Shown here piece by piece: positions 15,947-26,000 of a stretch of 64,000 bases of DNA; position 1 is the stretch's first letter; each line of letters begins with the position of its first letter. The stretch covers positions 88,507 through 152,506 of the forward strand of contig NZ_LBMU02000069.1 in NCBI RefSeq assembly GCF_001005085.2. Direction: 5' to 3'. Made by a program: the position numbers and the translations under genes. The notes below the pieces were generated by a model. The model was not told the DNA's origin and made no database searches. It saw only the letters and a list, made by a program, of their open reading frames with translations. This DNA comes from Streptomyces humi (GTDB lineage: Bacteria; Actinomycetota; Actinomycetes; Streptomycetales; Streptomycetaceae).

Positions 15947-15987
15947 CACGGCCCCGGCCGAGGCCCACCGCCTCGGCCGGGGCCGTG
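15947..15987 (+). terminator. Strong hairpin after DUF5997
   Basis: A perfect 17-bp stem, CACGGCCCCGGCCGAGG with its complement, around a 7-nt loop (15964-15970), 23 nt after the DUF5997 stop. It insulates the next operon from read-through. Confidence 0.85.
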
Positions 15988-16041
15988 GCCGTACCCGTCC
16001 CGGCCTGCTGCTTCCCTCGCGGGCAGGGCCCTCGAAGGGTG

Positions 16042-16064
16042 TTGTCAGTGGCCTCCCCTACAGT
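16042..16064 (+). promoter_or_regulatory. RecA-NDp (PafBC-type) DNA-damage promoter
   Basis: TTGTCAGTG (16042-16050), 8 nt GCCTCCCC, TACAGT (16059-16064). This matches the actinobacterial RecA-independent DNA-damage promoter consensus TTGTCRGTG-N8-TANNNT at every defined base. The expected start near 16071 gives a leader of about 31 nt with a GGGAGG ribosome binding site at 16091-16096 and ATG at 16102. It lies between the DUF5997 terminator and the first gene of the MoxR/VWA operon, so it should be that operon's promoter. Confidence 0.75.
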
Positions 16065-16101
16065 TCCCAGCACTTGATCACTGCGGTGCGGGGAGGCACG
16101 C

Positions 16102-16956
16102 ATGGGGTGGGTGACGGCCGGGGACTACGAAGTGGCCCTGGACGACGGGAAGGTGGTCTGCCGCAACGCGGCGGGGCGGCGGCTGAAGTCCGTGCCGGCG
16201 AAGCTGGCGGACGATCCGGCCGTGATCGGACTGCGGCAGCTCACCGAGTGGCTGGAGCGGCACGAACGGCAGTGCCTGGCCGACGTGGAGCGGTGGATGA
16301 CCCGTTCGCTGCCGGTACCGCTGGCCGTCCTCACCCAGGTCTGGCCGGACCCGGCCTGGCAGTCGGCGCTGCGTGACCTGGTCGTCACCGGCGCCGACGG
16401 GGAGGTGGCCGGGTTCCTCCGGGACGCCGACACCGGCCGCGGGCTCGGGCTCGTCGACCTCGACGGCGACACCGTGCGCATCACGCCCGAACTGGTCCGC
16501 CTGCCGCACCCGGTGCTCCTCGACGACCTGGAGGAGCTGCGGGAGTTCGCGGTGGAGCTGGGGATCGAGCAGAAGGCGCAGCAGCTGTTCCGCGAGGTCT
16601 GGCACCGCCCGGCGACGCTGGACGCGGAGGGCACCCAGGTCGAGGAGTACGCGGGCGGGGTCTTCAAGGAGCTGCGGTTCCTGCACGGCCGGGCCGGCTC
16701 ACTGGGGTACCGGGTGCGCGGCGGACACGCGGTGTGCTCCGTGCTGGAGGCGGGCCGCCAAGTGGAGGCCCGGGTCTGGGTCGGCGACTTCGACGGCTAC
16801 TACGAGACGGAGACCGGTCCGCTGGCGTGGACCGACCCGGCGGGGCGGCCGCTGAAGCTGGGGCAGGTCGGCCCGGTCGCCTGGTCGGAGGGCATGCGGA
16901 TGGCGGCGGCGCTGTACGCGGGGCGGGACATCGAGGACGAGGAGCGGGCCGCATGA
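16102..16956 (+). CDS. DUF4132-type protein, first gene of MoxR/VWA operon
   Basis: A 284-aa cytosolic protein resembling the DUF4132 domain found in E. coli YehI/MolR proteins (where it follows a WGR domain). Recognisable segments are VTAGDYEVALDDGKVVCRNAAGRRLKSVP at the start, SLPVPLAVLTQVWPDPAWQSALRDLVV in the middle and KLGQVGPVAWSEGMRMAAALY near the end. No WGR domain is present here. Function is unknown. The ATG at 16102 follows GGGAGG with 5-nt spacing. The stop overlaps the next start as ATGA, which argues for coupled translation and a shared complex. It is driven by the damage-type promoter just upstream. Confidence 0.7.
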   Translation: MGWVTAGDYEVALDDGKVVCRNAAGRRLKSVPAKLADDPAVIGLRQLTEWLERHERQCLADVERWMTRSLPVPLAVLTQVWPDPAWQSALRDLVVTGADGEVAGFLRDADTGRGLGLVDLDGDTVRITPELVRLPHPVLLDDLEELREFAVELGIEQKAQQLFREVWHRPATLDAEGTQVEEYAGGVFKELRFLHGRAGSLGYRVRGGHAVCSVLEAGRQVEARVWVGDFDGYYETETGPLAWTDPAGRPLKLGQVGPVAWSEGMRMAAALYAGRDIEDEERAA

Positions 16957-19900
16957 CCACGTACGACGAGACCACCACCGCCGCGTTGCTCGACGCCGGC
17001 GCGATCCTGCCCGCGGGCACCACCGGACGCGAGGACGCCGACGTCCTGACCGCCCGCACGTACACCCACCCCGCCCTGGACGACCGCCGGGTGGTGCGGC
17101 TGGTGCCTGGCACCCTCGGTGAGGCCGAGGACCTGGCCCTGGACTTCCTCGGCCTGGCCCGGGACCCGGAGGCGCCCGAGGTGGGCCAGGTGCGCCGGGA
17201 GACCCTGGGCTTCCCCGCCTGGGCGCTGGTCCACGACCCGGCCAACGGCCACCATGCCCTAGCCCTGGTCAAGGACGTGGAGCGGCTGGCCCGGCAGGCG
17301 AAGTCCAAGCCGGGCAACGCCAAGGAGGGTTTCGAGACGCTCGGCGAGCGGCTGGGCCGTGCGGTCCCGCAATTCCTGCCCACGTTCTACGAGCAGGCCG
17401 CGCGGGTCTTCCTCCAGCACGAGAACACCACGTACGCGGCCGCCTTCTTCGGCAAGGCCCGCGAGGCGGAGCGGGTGCACGCCCTCGCGGTCGACGAGGA
17501 GCGGCAGCGGGCGGTGTTCCTGGAGTTCGCGTTCGCCGGTGCGCTCACCGTGAAGGCGCTCAAGGAGTACGTGCGGGACCTGGCGCGGCGGCTCGAACCG
17601 GGCGTCGCCTGGGCGCAGTTCCGGCAGCTGACGGTGGAGCGCTGCGCGGCCGGGATGCCGCCGTACGCCTCGCTGCCGCAGGACGCGCGCGGCCTGGTCA
17701 AGGCGGCCGGTCTCGACCGGGTCACCGAGGAGTGCGCCCTCGTCGCCGACCTGCTGGTGTCCCCGGCGGCGGTACGGGCGCCCGCCTCCTTCTGGAACGC
17801 CTACCGCACGGTGCTGCCCGTCCTCGCCGAGCGGCGGCCCGAACTGCGGGTGCGACTGCTGGAGATCATGCCGGCCGGTCTGGGCCGTGAGGTGGCGGAC
17901 GACGAGTCCTGGCTGGCGCTGCTCGCCGAGTGCGGGGCCGACCTGCTGCTCACCGAGGAGGGCGGCGAGGCCGACGCGGCGGACTGGCTGACCCGGTGGG
18001 CCCAGCACCGCAAGCACGGCGCGGCGTACTCGCACCGCTCCCCGGCGACGCTGGCGCTGGTCGAGCGGATGGTGCCGCGGCTGCGCGCGGCCGGCCGGCC
18101 CGTCGACCTGTTCACCGGTCGCTGGCGGGCGGGGGCCGACCTCGACCTGCTGGACCTGTGCGTGGCGGAGGGCGTCGCCCTGACCGTCCCCGATCCGGAC
18201 GAGGAGGTGTACCTGCCGCTCGGCACGTGGCTGGGTGACGAGCGGCCCGGCCGGCGTGACCTCCGGGCCGTCGCGGCCGAACCCCGGTACCGCTCCCTGC
18301 TGTCCGCGGCCGTCGAGGGGCTGGGCCGCGGGCAGGGCAAGGACCTGGCCGCGGCCGCCGCGCATCCGGTGCTCGGTGAGGTGCTGCGCGAGTGGCTGCG
18401 GGAGGCGGCCGCGGAGTTCGCCGCCGCCGCGGGACTGCCCGCGGTCGAGGCGCGGCTGGAGCGACTGCGCCCGTTCCGGGCGGTGTTGCAGGAGAGTCCG
18501 CAGGCGGTCCGCCTGCTCGGCGGGTACGACATCCTTCCGGTCCTCGGCCGCACCCTGCGGGCCGGCGTCCTGGACGAGCTGGGCTGGGCCGCCCTGGACG
18601 AGGCGCTCGAACAGCTCGACACCGAGGTCCGCAAGGACCGGGACAACTCCCTCGCGGTCACCGAGGCATGGCCCGCGCTGATCCTGGCGCGCGGGCACCG
18701 TGCCGTCGTCGTCGGCCCCGACGGGATCCTGCTCACGCACGAACTGCGGCTGCCCATCCAGCTGGACCGCTGGCAGCGGCCCCGGTTCCGGTACACCGAC
18801 GGCGAGTTGCTGGTGATGTGGCGCGACGGAGCCAAGCAGTACGGCTACTGGTCGAACCGTCCGGCCGAGGTGTTCCCGGTCGGCGGCGAGCAGATCCCCA
18901 GCTGGTGGTCCGGCATGGACGCGGCCAACGCGTCGATCCCGCTGCCCGGTGGCGGCCGGGCGACGGGTGGGCGCACCCTGCACGCCGGGGACACCGTCCT
19001 GCCGCCGAGCCGCCCGGTGATCGGCGACGGCGTCACGTACTGGCGTCAGGGCCGGCAGGGCACGCAGTCGGTGTGGCTGGAGTACGACCCGGCGACCGGT
19101 GAGCACGGACGTGCCTCGCTGCCCGCGCTGCTGGCGTCGGCCGTCCGCGAGGACGCCTCGCTGCGGCACGGCTCCTGCGAGGTGCTGCCGCTCCAGCCCG
19201 GTCTTGAGACCAGCCCGTTCGGCACCGACGGCACGGTGCTCGGGCGGTGGGTGCGCACGGAGGGCGAGGGGGCCGAGGCGCGCACCGTCGCCGGTACTCC
19301 GGACGGGCGGACGGCCACGCTGCGGGCCGCGGTCAACGGCCGGGTGCCGCTGGGGGCGCTGCGGCTGCCGGGCGGGGCCGAGCCGGTCGTCGCGCAGACG
19401 TACCAGAGCGTCGCCCTGCACGCGGGTGACGGCACCGAACTCGGCCGGGTGTCGTTCGGCGAGTCGGGCGGGGCGTACGCGGCGGGGACCCGGCTAGTGC
19501 CGCCGGTCCCGTTCTGGCACGCGCTGCGCCCCCGCGACGAGCGCGGATCGGCCGTGCTGCGCGCCCTGACCGACGAGTCGGCAGGGGAACTGCTGCGGAC
19601 CACGGCGACGGCACTGGCCGAACGGCGGGAGGCGCTGGCCCGGGCCGGTGAGGACGCACAGGCCAGGGCCGCGGTGCCGGCCGCCGACCAGGTCGCGGTG
19701 ACCGCGGTGGCGCGGGCCCTGCCCGAGCTGACCGACCGGCGGCTGCTGGCCGGGGTGGCCGCACTCGTCCACGCGGCCCTGCGCGCCACCGAGTCGGCCT
19801 CGAACCTGGCGACCCCGCCGCGGGAGCTGCCGCGACAGCCGCGGCAGCGGACCGAGGGCATGTTCGCCGACTACAGCCCCGAGCACGGCGGTGACCGCGC

Positions 19901-21887
19901 GCTGCACGACGCCACCGCCGGCGTCGTGGCCGTGCAGAACGCGTGGCACAGCGGATTCGCCGCGCTGCGCCAGATCCGCTCGGTGAACCACGTGCTGTCC
20001 GGCAGGCCCGCCGACGGCAAACCGCTCGCCCACCGCGAACAGCACGCCGTGGGTGACGGCTGGCTGAGCGACGAACACACCGTCCCCGCCATCGGCGCCG
20101 TGTGGACGCCGGTCCTCGGCGTCCTGCGGGCGCTGGCCTACCGGGCCGCCTCGCCCGCGCTCTCCGCCGTCCAGCGCGAGCCGCTGCTCCTGCTGTTCGA
20201 GGCGCTGACCGAGGGGCCGCTCGCCGGCCTCGGGAGCACCCTGCGCGAGGTCGTGCTGGGCGAGCCGCACGACAAGCAGCAGCGGGCGGGCCAGGTGCTG
20301 CGCCGGGACGGCCGCACGGTGGTCGTGCTCGGCTGCCAGAGCGTGGACCCCCAGCTGGACAAGGTCGAGTGGCTGGCCCTGGACCACGACCCGTCCGGGG
20401 CGTTCGGCGCGGTCGGGCACTTCACTCTGGTCCACGAGACCCGGTACACCACCGGGACACCGGCGGACCGGCTCGCCCGGCTCACCCGGCTGGTACGGGA
20501 GAAGGGCGCCGCGCCCTGGCGGCCCGAGGCCCCCGCGGAACTGGTGTCCGCTACGGACGGCGGCCTGGGCCCCGTCCAGGCCACGGTGCTGCTGGCCGGC
20601 CTGCCGCAGGCACCCGCCGCCGAGGAGCTGACCACCATCGGGCTGAAGCCCCGGCAACGGGCCTTCGGCGCCGGACTGCTCACCGCGCTGGGGGTGGACG
20701 AACAGCGGGCGCTGCTGGGCGCGCTGTTGCCGGACGACCCCGCGGACCTGTGGACGGACGGCCCCCGCACGGCCGCAGCGGGCCGCCTGTGGGCCGAGCG
20801 GCTGGGCACCCTGGTACGGCCCCCTGAGGACCTCAGCACCGAGCTCGCCGGCATGGGGATCAGCCACGCCGAGACCGTACTCAACCCCGCCCGGGTTCCC
20901 TGGCTCAGCCGCACCACGGTGTTCCGGCCCGACGCGGACGGCGACCTGGCGCCCGCCGACCCGTCGGCGGTGCCGAGCTCGTACGCGCTCACCGGGGCCG
21001 TGGACAGCCTTTCCGCGCTCGCGTACGTCCTGCCGTACGGGCATCCGCTGCGGGCCGGGCTGCCGGACGGACTGGCCGCGCTGCGCCGCCGGCTGACCGA
21101 CCCCGAGCTGCTGCTCGACCTGGGCCTGGACTGGACCGAGAAGGGCGGCCCGACCTCCGTCCAGCTGCGCAAGGTGTACGGCCTGCCCGAGACCGGCGGC
21201 GCAGACGCGCACGGGGTGACCCGGGCCGGGGACACGCTGGTCCTGCGCCCCTGGTATGCGGACACGGAGCACGTCATGCTCCGGCCGGCCGCGCTGAGCG
21301 GCCCCGACGACCCCGTCCTCGGGCTGCTGGAGGGTCTGGTCGGCGCCGGGCGCGGGGCCGCTCTGGGCACCGTCCGCACGCTCCTCGGCGACAACCTCGC
21401 GCGTGCCCTCGCTGCTCAGGGGCCCGCGGGGCACCCCCAGGACCCCACGGTCAGCGCGCCCGGGCTGGTGACGGAGGTCGCCGCGGCACACGGTCTGGGC
21501 GAGGACGCGGCGGCGCTCTACCTCCAGTTGCTGGCGCTGCCCGACCCGACCGACCGCAACTGCGCGCGCTGGACCGGCTGGAAGCCCGCCCGGGCGAAGA
21601 AGGCGCGTGCCGAGCTCGCGGCGACCGGCCTGGTCGTCGAGGCGAAGCGGCCACGTGCGGGCCGCACCCTGTTCCTGCCCTGCGGCTGGCGTGACCTCAG
21701 GGCCCCGGCCCTGCCGGTGGAGACCTGGAAGGAGGCCCTCTACCCGGTCTCCGACGGCGACCGCACGCTGCCGCTGGTCCCCGTGCCGGAGCTGTTCGCC
21801 CGCGCCTGGGAACGCGTACAGGCCGGGGACGCGCCCGCGTACGAGCAGCTGACCACCCGGGCGACCCGCCGAGGCCGCCGCCGATGA
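16953..21887 (+). CDS. 1644-aa scaffold-like protein of the MoxR/VWA operon
   Basis: The largest protein of the window and not confidently assigned to a family. The first 600 residues are helix-rich (PQFLPTFYEQAARVFLQHENTTYAAAFFGKAREAERVHAL; many L/A/E helices) and may form a HEAT-like solenoid. Residues about 580-860 are rich in short strands, Trp and Gly (ILARGHRAVVVGPDGILLTH, FRYTDGELLVMWRDGAKQYGYWS, PSWWSGMDAANASIP), like a beta-propeller. The C-terminus (about 1540-1610: CARWTGWKPARAKKARAELAATGLVVEAKR) looks like a winged helix, so it may touch nucleic acid. The start is ATG 16953, overlapping the previous stop as ATGA. The upstream open frame is a shadow of the DUF4132 gene. It is probably the scaffold or substrate adaptor for the MoxR ATPase. 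Confidence 0.8.
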   Translation: MTTYDETTTAALLDAGAILPAGTTGREDADVLTARTYTHPALDDRRVVRLVPGTLGEAEDLALDFLGLARDPEAPEVGQVRRETLGFPAWALVHDPANGHHALALVKDVERLARQAKSKPGNAKEGFETLGERLGRAVPQFLPTFYEQAARVFLQHENTTYAAAFFGKAREAERVHALAVDEERQRAVFLEFAFAGALTVKALKEYVRDLARRLEPGVAWAQFRQLTVERCAAGMPPYASLPQDARGLVKAAGLDRVTEECALVADLLVSPAAVRAPASFWNAYRTVLPVLAERRPELRVRLLEIMPAGLGREVADDESWLALLAECGADLLLTEEGGEADAADWLTRWAQHRKHGAAYSHRSPATLALVERMVPRLRAAGRPVDLFTGRWRAGADLDLLDLCVAEGVALTVPDPDEEVYLPLGTWLGDERPGRRDLRAVAAEPRYRSLLSAAVEGLGRGQGKDLAAAAAHPVLGEVLREWLREAAAEFAAAAGLPAVEARLERLRPFRAVLQESPQAVRLLGGYDILPVLGRTLRAGVLDELGWAALDEALEQLDTEVRKDRDNSLAVTEAWPALILARGHRAVVVGPDGILLTHELRLPIQLDRWQRPRFRYTDGELLVMWRDGAKQYGYWSNRPAEVFPVGGEQIPSWWSGMDAANASIPLPGGGRATGGRTLHAGDTVLPPSRPVIGDGVTYWRQGRQGTQSVWLEYDPATGEHGRASLPALLASAVREDASLRHGSCEVLPLQPGLETSPFGTDGTVLGRWVRTEGEGAEARTVAGTPDGRTATLRAAVNGRVPLGALRLPGGAEPVVAQTYQSVALHAGDGTELGRVSFGESGGAYAAGTRLVPPVPFWHALRPRDERGSAVLRALTDESAGELLRTTATALAERREALARAGEDAQARAAVPAADQVAVTAVARALPELTDRRLLAGVAALVHAALRATESASNLATPPRELPRQPRQRTEGMFADYSPEHGGDRALHDATAGVVAVQNAWHSGFAALRQIRSVNHVLSGRPADGKPLAHREQHAVGDGWLSDEHTVPAIGAVWTPVLGVLRALAYRAASPALSAVQREPLLLLFEALTEGPLAGLGSTLREVVLGEPHDKQQRAGQVLRRDGRTVVVLGCQSVDPQLDKVEWLALDHDPSGAFGAVGHFTLVHETRYTTGTPADRLARLTRLVREKGAAPWRPEAPAELVSATDGGLGPVQATVLLAGLPQAPAAEELTTIGLKPRQRAFGAGLLTALGVDEQRALLGALLPDDPADLWTDGPRTAAAGRLWAERLGTLVRPPEDLSTELAGMGISHAETVLNPARVPWLSRTTVFRPDADGDLAPADPSAVPSSYALTGAVDSLSALAYVLPYGHPLRAGLPDGLAALRRRLTDPELLLDLGLDWTEKGGPTSVQLRKVYGLPETGGADAHGVTRAGDTLVLRPWYADTEHVMLRPAALSGPDDPVLGLLEGLVGAGRGAALGTVRTLLGDNLARALAAQGPAGHPQDPTVSAPGLVTEVAAAHGLGEDAAALYLQLLALPDPTDRNCARWTGWKPARAKKARAELAATGLVVEAKRPRAGRTLFLPCGWRDLRAPALPVETWKEALYPVSDGDRTLPLVPVPELFARAWERVQAGDAPAYEQLTTRATRRGRRR

Positions 21888-23086
21888 CCACGATCCGCAC
21901 CACCGCCGAGGACGACCCGTCGATGACCGTCACCACCGCCCCGCTCCGCCAGATCGTCCCGCCCGAGGACCGCTACGCCACCGAACTGGCCTTTCTCGCC
22001 GCGTACGACGCCGGGCCGCGCCCGCCCGCGTGGCGGCTCACGCCCCGGGCCGTCGTCACCTTCGTCATGGGCAGCGACGGCCGGGCGCTGCGGCTGCCCG
22101 ACGACGCGGAGGTGCCGGCGGGGGTGCCGCGCCGGCTCGTCGTGGCGGGCAAGTTCGTCGGCGACCGGGCACTGGTGGAACGCTGTGTGGTGACGCTCGC
22201 CGGTGAGCGGGGGCTGCTGCTGGTCGGCGAGCCAGGCACCGCCAAGTCGATGCTGTCCGAGCTGCTGTCGGCCGCGGTGTGCGGCACCAGCGGTCTGGTC
22301 GTGCAGGGAACGGCGGGCACGACGGAGGACCAGCTCAAGTACGGCTGGAACTACGCCCTGCTGCTCGCGCAGGGCCCCAGCAGGCAGGCTCTCGTCCCGT
22401 CCCCCGTGCTCACCGCGATGTCCAGGGGTGCCGTCGCGCGGGTGGAGGAGGTCACGCGGTGTCTGCCCGAAGTCCAGGACTCGCTGGTGTCGTTGCTGTC
22501 CGAGCGGCGTATCGCGGTGCCCGAACTCGCTGGCACCGAGGACGCGTTGGCGCATGCCGCGCCCGGCTTCACGCTCATCGCCACGGCCAACCTGCGGGAC
22601 CGGGGCGTCTCGGAGATGTCGGCGGCGCTCAAGCGGCGCTTCAACTTCGAGACGGTGGGCCCCATCCCGGACCTGGACGCCGAGACCGCGCTGGTCCGTG
22701 GGCAGGCCCGGGCGTCGGTGGAGCGGGCCGGGGCGCCCTTCCAGGTCGACGACGCGGTGCTGGAGGCTCTGGTGACCGCGTTCCGCGACCTGCGCGAGGG
22801 GCGGTCGGCCGAGGGCTGGGAGGTGGAGCGTCCGTCCACGGTGATGAGCACGGCGGAGGCGGTGTCGGTGGCGGGCGCGCTGGCCCTGGCCGCGGCCTAC
22901 TTCCCGGGCGACCGCGACGTCCTCGGCCTGCTGCCCGGCCATCTCCTGGGGGTCGTGCGCAAGGACGACCCCGCCGACGCGGCCCGGCTGCGCGGCTACT
23001 GGGACGGCCCGGTCCGACGGCGCGCGGAGCAGGGCTCGGCGACCTGGCGCACCCTGTGGGACCTGCGCACGGTCCTGGAGGCGTGA
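21884..23086 (+). CDS. MoxR-type AAA+ ATPase
   Basis: A 400-aa AAA+ protein of the MoxR class, like E. coli YehL. Walker A is GEPGTAKS (residues 115-122), sensor 1 Asn is in TLIATANLRD (about 236), and the arginine finger is in AALKRRFNFE (251-252). The Walker B segment reads AVARVEEVTRC where most MoxR proteins have hhhhDEh; here the Asp is replaced by Glu (residues 188-189 EE). A lid domain follows. MoxR ATPases work with VWA proteins as remodelling machines or chaperones, and the next gene encodes a VWA domain. The start overlaps the previous stop as ATGA. Confidence 0.9.
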   Translation: MTTIRTTAEDDPSMTVTTAPLRQIVPPEDRYATELAFLAAYDAGPRPPAWRLTPRAVVTFVMGSDGRALRLPDDAEVPAGVPRRLVVAGKFVGDRALVERCVVTLAGERGLLLVGEPGTAKSMLSELLSAAVCGTSGLVVQGTAGTTEDQLKYGWNYALLLAQGPSRQALVPSPVLTAMSRGAVARVEEVTRCLPEVQDSLVSLLSERRIAVPELAGTEDALAHAAPGFTLIATANLRDRGVSEMSAALKRRFNFETVGPIPDLDAETALVRGQARASVERAGAPFQVDDAVLEALVTAFRDLREGRSAEGWEVERPSTVMSTAEAVSVAGALALAAAYFPGDRDVLGLLPGHLLGVVRKDDPADAARLRGYWDGPVRRRAEQGSATWRTLWDLRTVLEA

Positions 23087-23090
23087 CGCC

Positions 23091-26000
23091 GTGCCCGACA
23101 CCCCCGAAGACGCCGTGGCCGCCATGGCCGACTCCTCCGAGGACGCCGTGGCCGCCGTGCCCGACTCCTCCGAGGACGCCGTGGCAGCCATGGCCGACTC
23201 TCTCGAAGACGCCGTGGCCGCCGTGCCCGACTCCTCCGAAGACGCCGTGGTCCACTCCCCCGGGGCTGCACTCGCGGCCCTCACCGATCCGGCGGGTCCC
23301 TATCTGATCGGTGTACGGCACCACGCGCCGTCGCTGGCCGCGGCCGTGCCGGCCCTGTTGGACGGCGCGAAGCCGGACGTCCTGCTCGTGGAGCTGCCGG
23401 CCGAGTTGCAGGAGTGGCTGCCATGGCTCGCCCACGAGGAGACCCGGGCGCCGGTGGCGCTCGCCGCGGCACCGGCCGACGGCGGCGGTGGCCCGGCGTT
23501 CTACCCGTTCGCGGACTTCTCCCCGGAGCTGGCGGCGGTGCGGTGGGCCGCACGGCACCAGGTGCCGGTGGTGGCGTGTGACCTGCCGCTGGCCGACCGG
23601 GGGTGGCAGGAGCGGGAGCCCGCGGCGGCGCAGGGTCCGGGCGGGCTCTCGGCCGCCCTGCGCTCCCGGCTCACGGGCCGTCCCGGGGACGACCTGTGGG
23701 ACCGGCTGGTGGAGACGGCCGCGCCCGGATCGACCCCGGAGGCACTGCGCCGGGCGGCCCTGCTGGCGGGGTGGGCGCTGCGGACGGAGTCGGCCGTGCC
23801 GGAGGTGGATCTGCGGCGGGAGGAGTGGATGCGCGCACGGCTGGCCGAGGCGACGGCGAAGGGTGAGCGAGCGGCCGCGGTGGTCGGCGCCTTCCACACA
23901 CCCGCGCTGGTGCGCCCGGCCAGGGGTGCGGGGCCGCGATCGACGTGCGGCTACCGCCGCGCGGGCGCGACGAGCCCCGGCCGGCCGGCACCCGAATGGA
24001 CCACCTCCCTCATCCCCTACACCTACGCCCTCCTGGACGAGCGCTCCGGTTACCCGGCCGGTATCCGCGATCCCGAATGGCAGCACATGGTCCTCGAAGC
24101 GGCCGGTGAACCCACCGCTCTGGAGGACACGTTGACCCGCGCGGCGGTCCGGATCTGCGCCGCCCTCCGCGAGCAGGGCCACCCCTCGGGTCCCGCCGAC
24201 GCGAAGGAGATCATCCGTCTCGCCGGGGACCTGGCGCGCCTGCGCAACCTGCCCGCCGCGGGCCGCGGCGAGCTGGTCGAGGCGGTCCAGACGGTACTGG
24301 CGCAGGGCGAACCGTACGGCCGGGGCCGAGCCGTCGCACGGGCGATGGAGACCGTCCTGATCGGCGGCCGCACCGGCCGGCCCGCCCCCGGCGCACCGCG
24401 CAGCGGCCTCGTCCCCGCGGTGGAGGCCGAGATCGCCGCGCTCGGTCTGCCCGGCCCGTCCGACGGCGCCCCCGGAACCGTCCGGGACCTGCGCCTCGAC
24501 CCCCTCCGCTCGGATCTCGACCGCCGCCGTGAACTGCTGCTGCGCCGCCTGGCGTTGTGCTCGGTGCCGTACGCCGAGGCCAGGTCGGTGACCGGTGCCG
24601 GCGGCGCCGACGCGCTGACCTCACGCTGGGAGGTCCGCTGGACGCCGGCCACCGCCGCGATGCTGGCCGCGGCCGGGGTCCGCGGCGTCACCCTCGCCCA
24701 GGCCGCCGAGGGCCTGCTGCGCGAGCGGGCCCGCAAGGAACGGGACGCCGGCGGCCCCACCGCGGCACAGGTGCTCGACGGTCTGGAACAGGCGGCGCAC
24801 TGCGGTCTGCCCGGACTCGTGGACGAACGGCTCGGTGACACCGCCGAGGTGCTGCCGGACTCCGGCACCCTCCCCGAACTCCTCACCGGCCTGGCCCTGA
24901 CGGACCGCCTGCGGACCGGTCACATCGCGGGACTCGACCCCGACGAGGAGCGTGCCGCCAGGGCCGTCGCCGTGGCCGAGCTGCTCACGGCCGCGGCGGT
25001 GCGCCAGGTGGACGGCCTCACCGGGTCCGAGGATCCGGCCGACGCCCATGCCCTGCTCGAACTCGCCCACCGGGCCGACCTGTTGGGCGGTGTCCGGCTC
25101 ACGGACGCGCTGGCCCGGCTCGCGGCCGACGGTTCCGCGTTGATGCGAGGTGCCGCCGGGGCCGTCCGGGTGCTGCTCGGCCAGGAGGATCCGGGGGCGT
25201 TCGGCGACCGGGTGGCGTCATGGATCGACGGGGCGGTCGACGCCGATTCCCGGTCCGCGCTCACCGCCCGGCTGACGGGGCTGCTCACGGCGGCCGGGCG
25301 GCTGCTGGAGGCGGCGGCACCGACGCTGGAGCCCCTGGTCGGCCGGGTGTCCGAGCTGTCCGACGCGGACTTCCTCGCCCGGCTCCCGGCCCTGCGCGGC
25401 GGTTTCGACACGCTGAGCCCGGCCGACCGGGAGCGTCTGCTGACCGGTGTCGAAGGGCGTCTGGGCACCGACCGGCTGGCCGACACCGGCGCGGTCGACC
25501 CCGCCGACCTGGCCACCTGGACGGGCGCGGACCTCGCCGCCCGCGAGACGCTGCGCGCGCTCGGCCTGCTGCCCGCGCCCCGGGTGCGGACGGAACCCGA
25601 GACGGTCGGCACCGCCGTTCCGGTCACGGAGGACCGCCGGCTGTCGCCCGCCGACCGCTGGCGTCTGCTCCTGGGCCGGCGGTCCGACCGGCTTCCCCCG
25701 TCGGCACGGGCGCTGGCCACCGCCCTGGACGAGCTGTACGGCAGTGGGCGCGGCGAGGGCAGCCGGGGCGAGCTCGGCGGCGGGGGCGGCGGCGGGCGCG
25801 AGGCACCGTATCCGGGGGTGCGGGAGTGGTCGGAGGAGCTGGCGGCCCTGTTCGGGCCCGGGATCAGGGAGGAGGTGCTGGCGGCGGCCGCCGCGACGGG
25901 CCGTCAGGATGTGCTGGCCGAGCTGGACCCGGACACCGTGCGGCCCTCCGTGGACCTGCTGCGTTCGGTGCTGCGGCATGCCGGCGGGCTGCCCGAGGCC

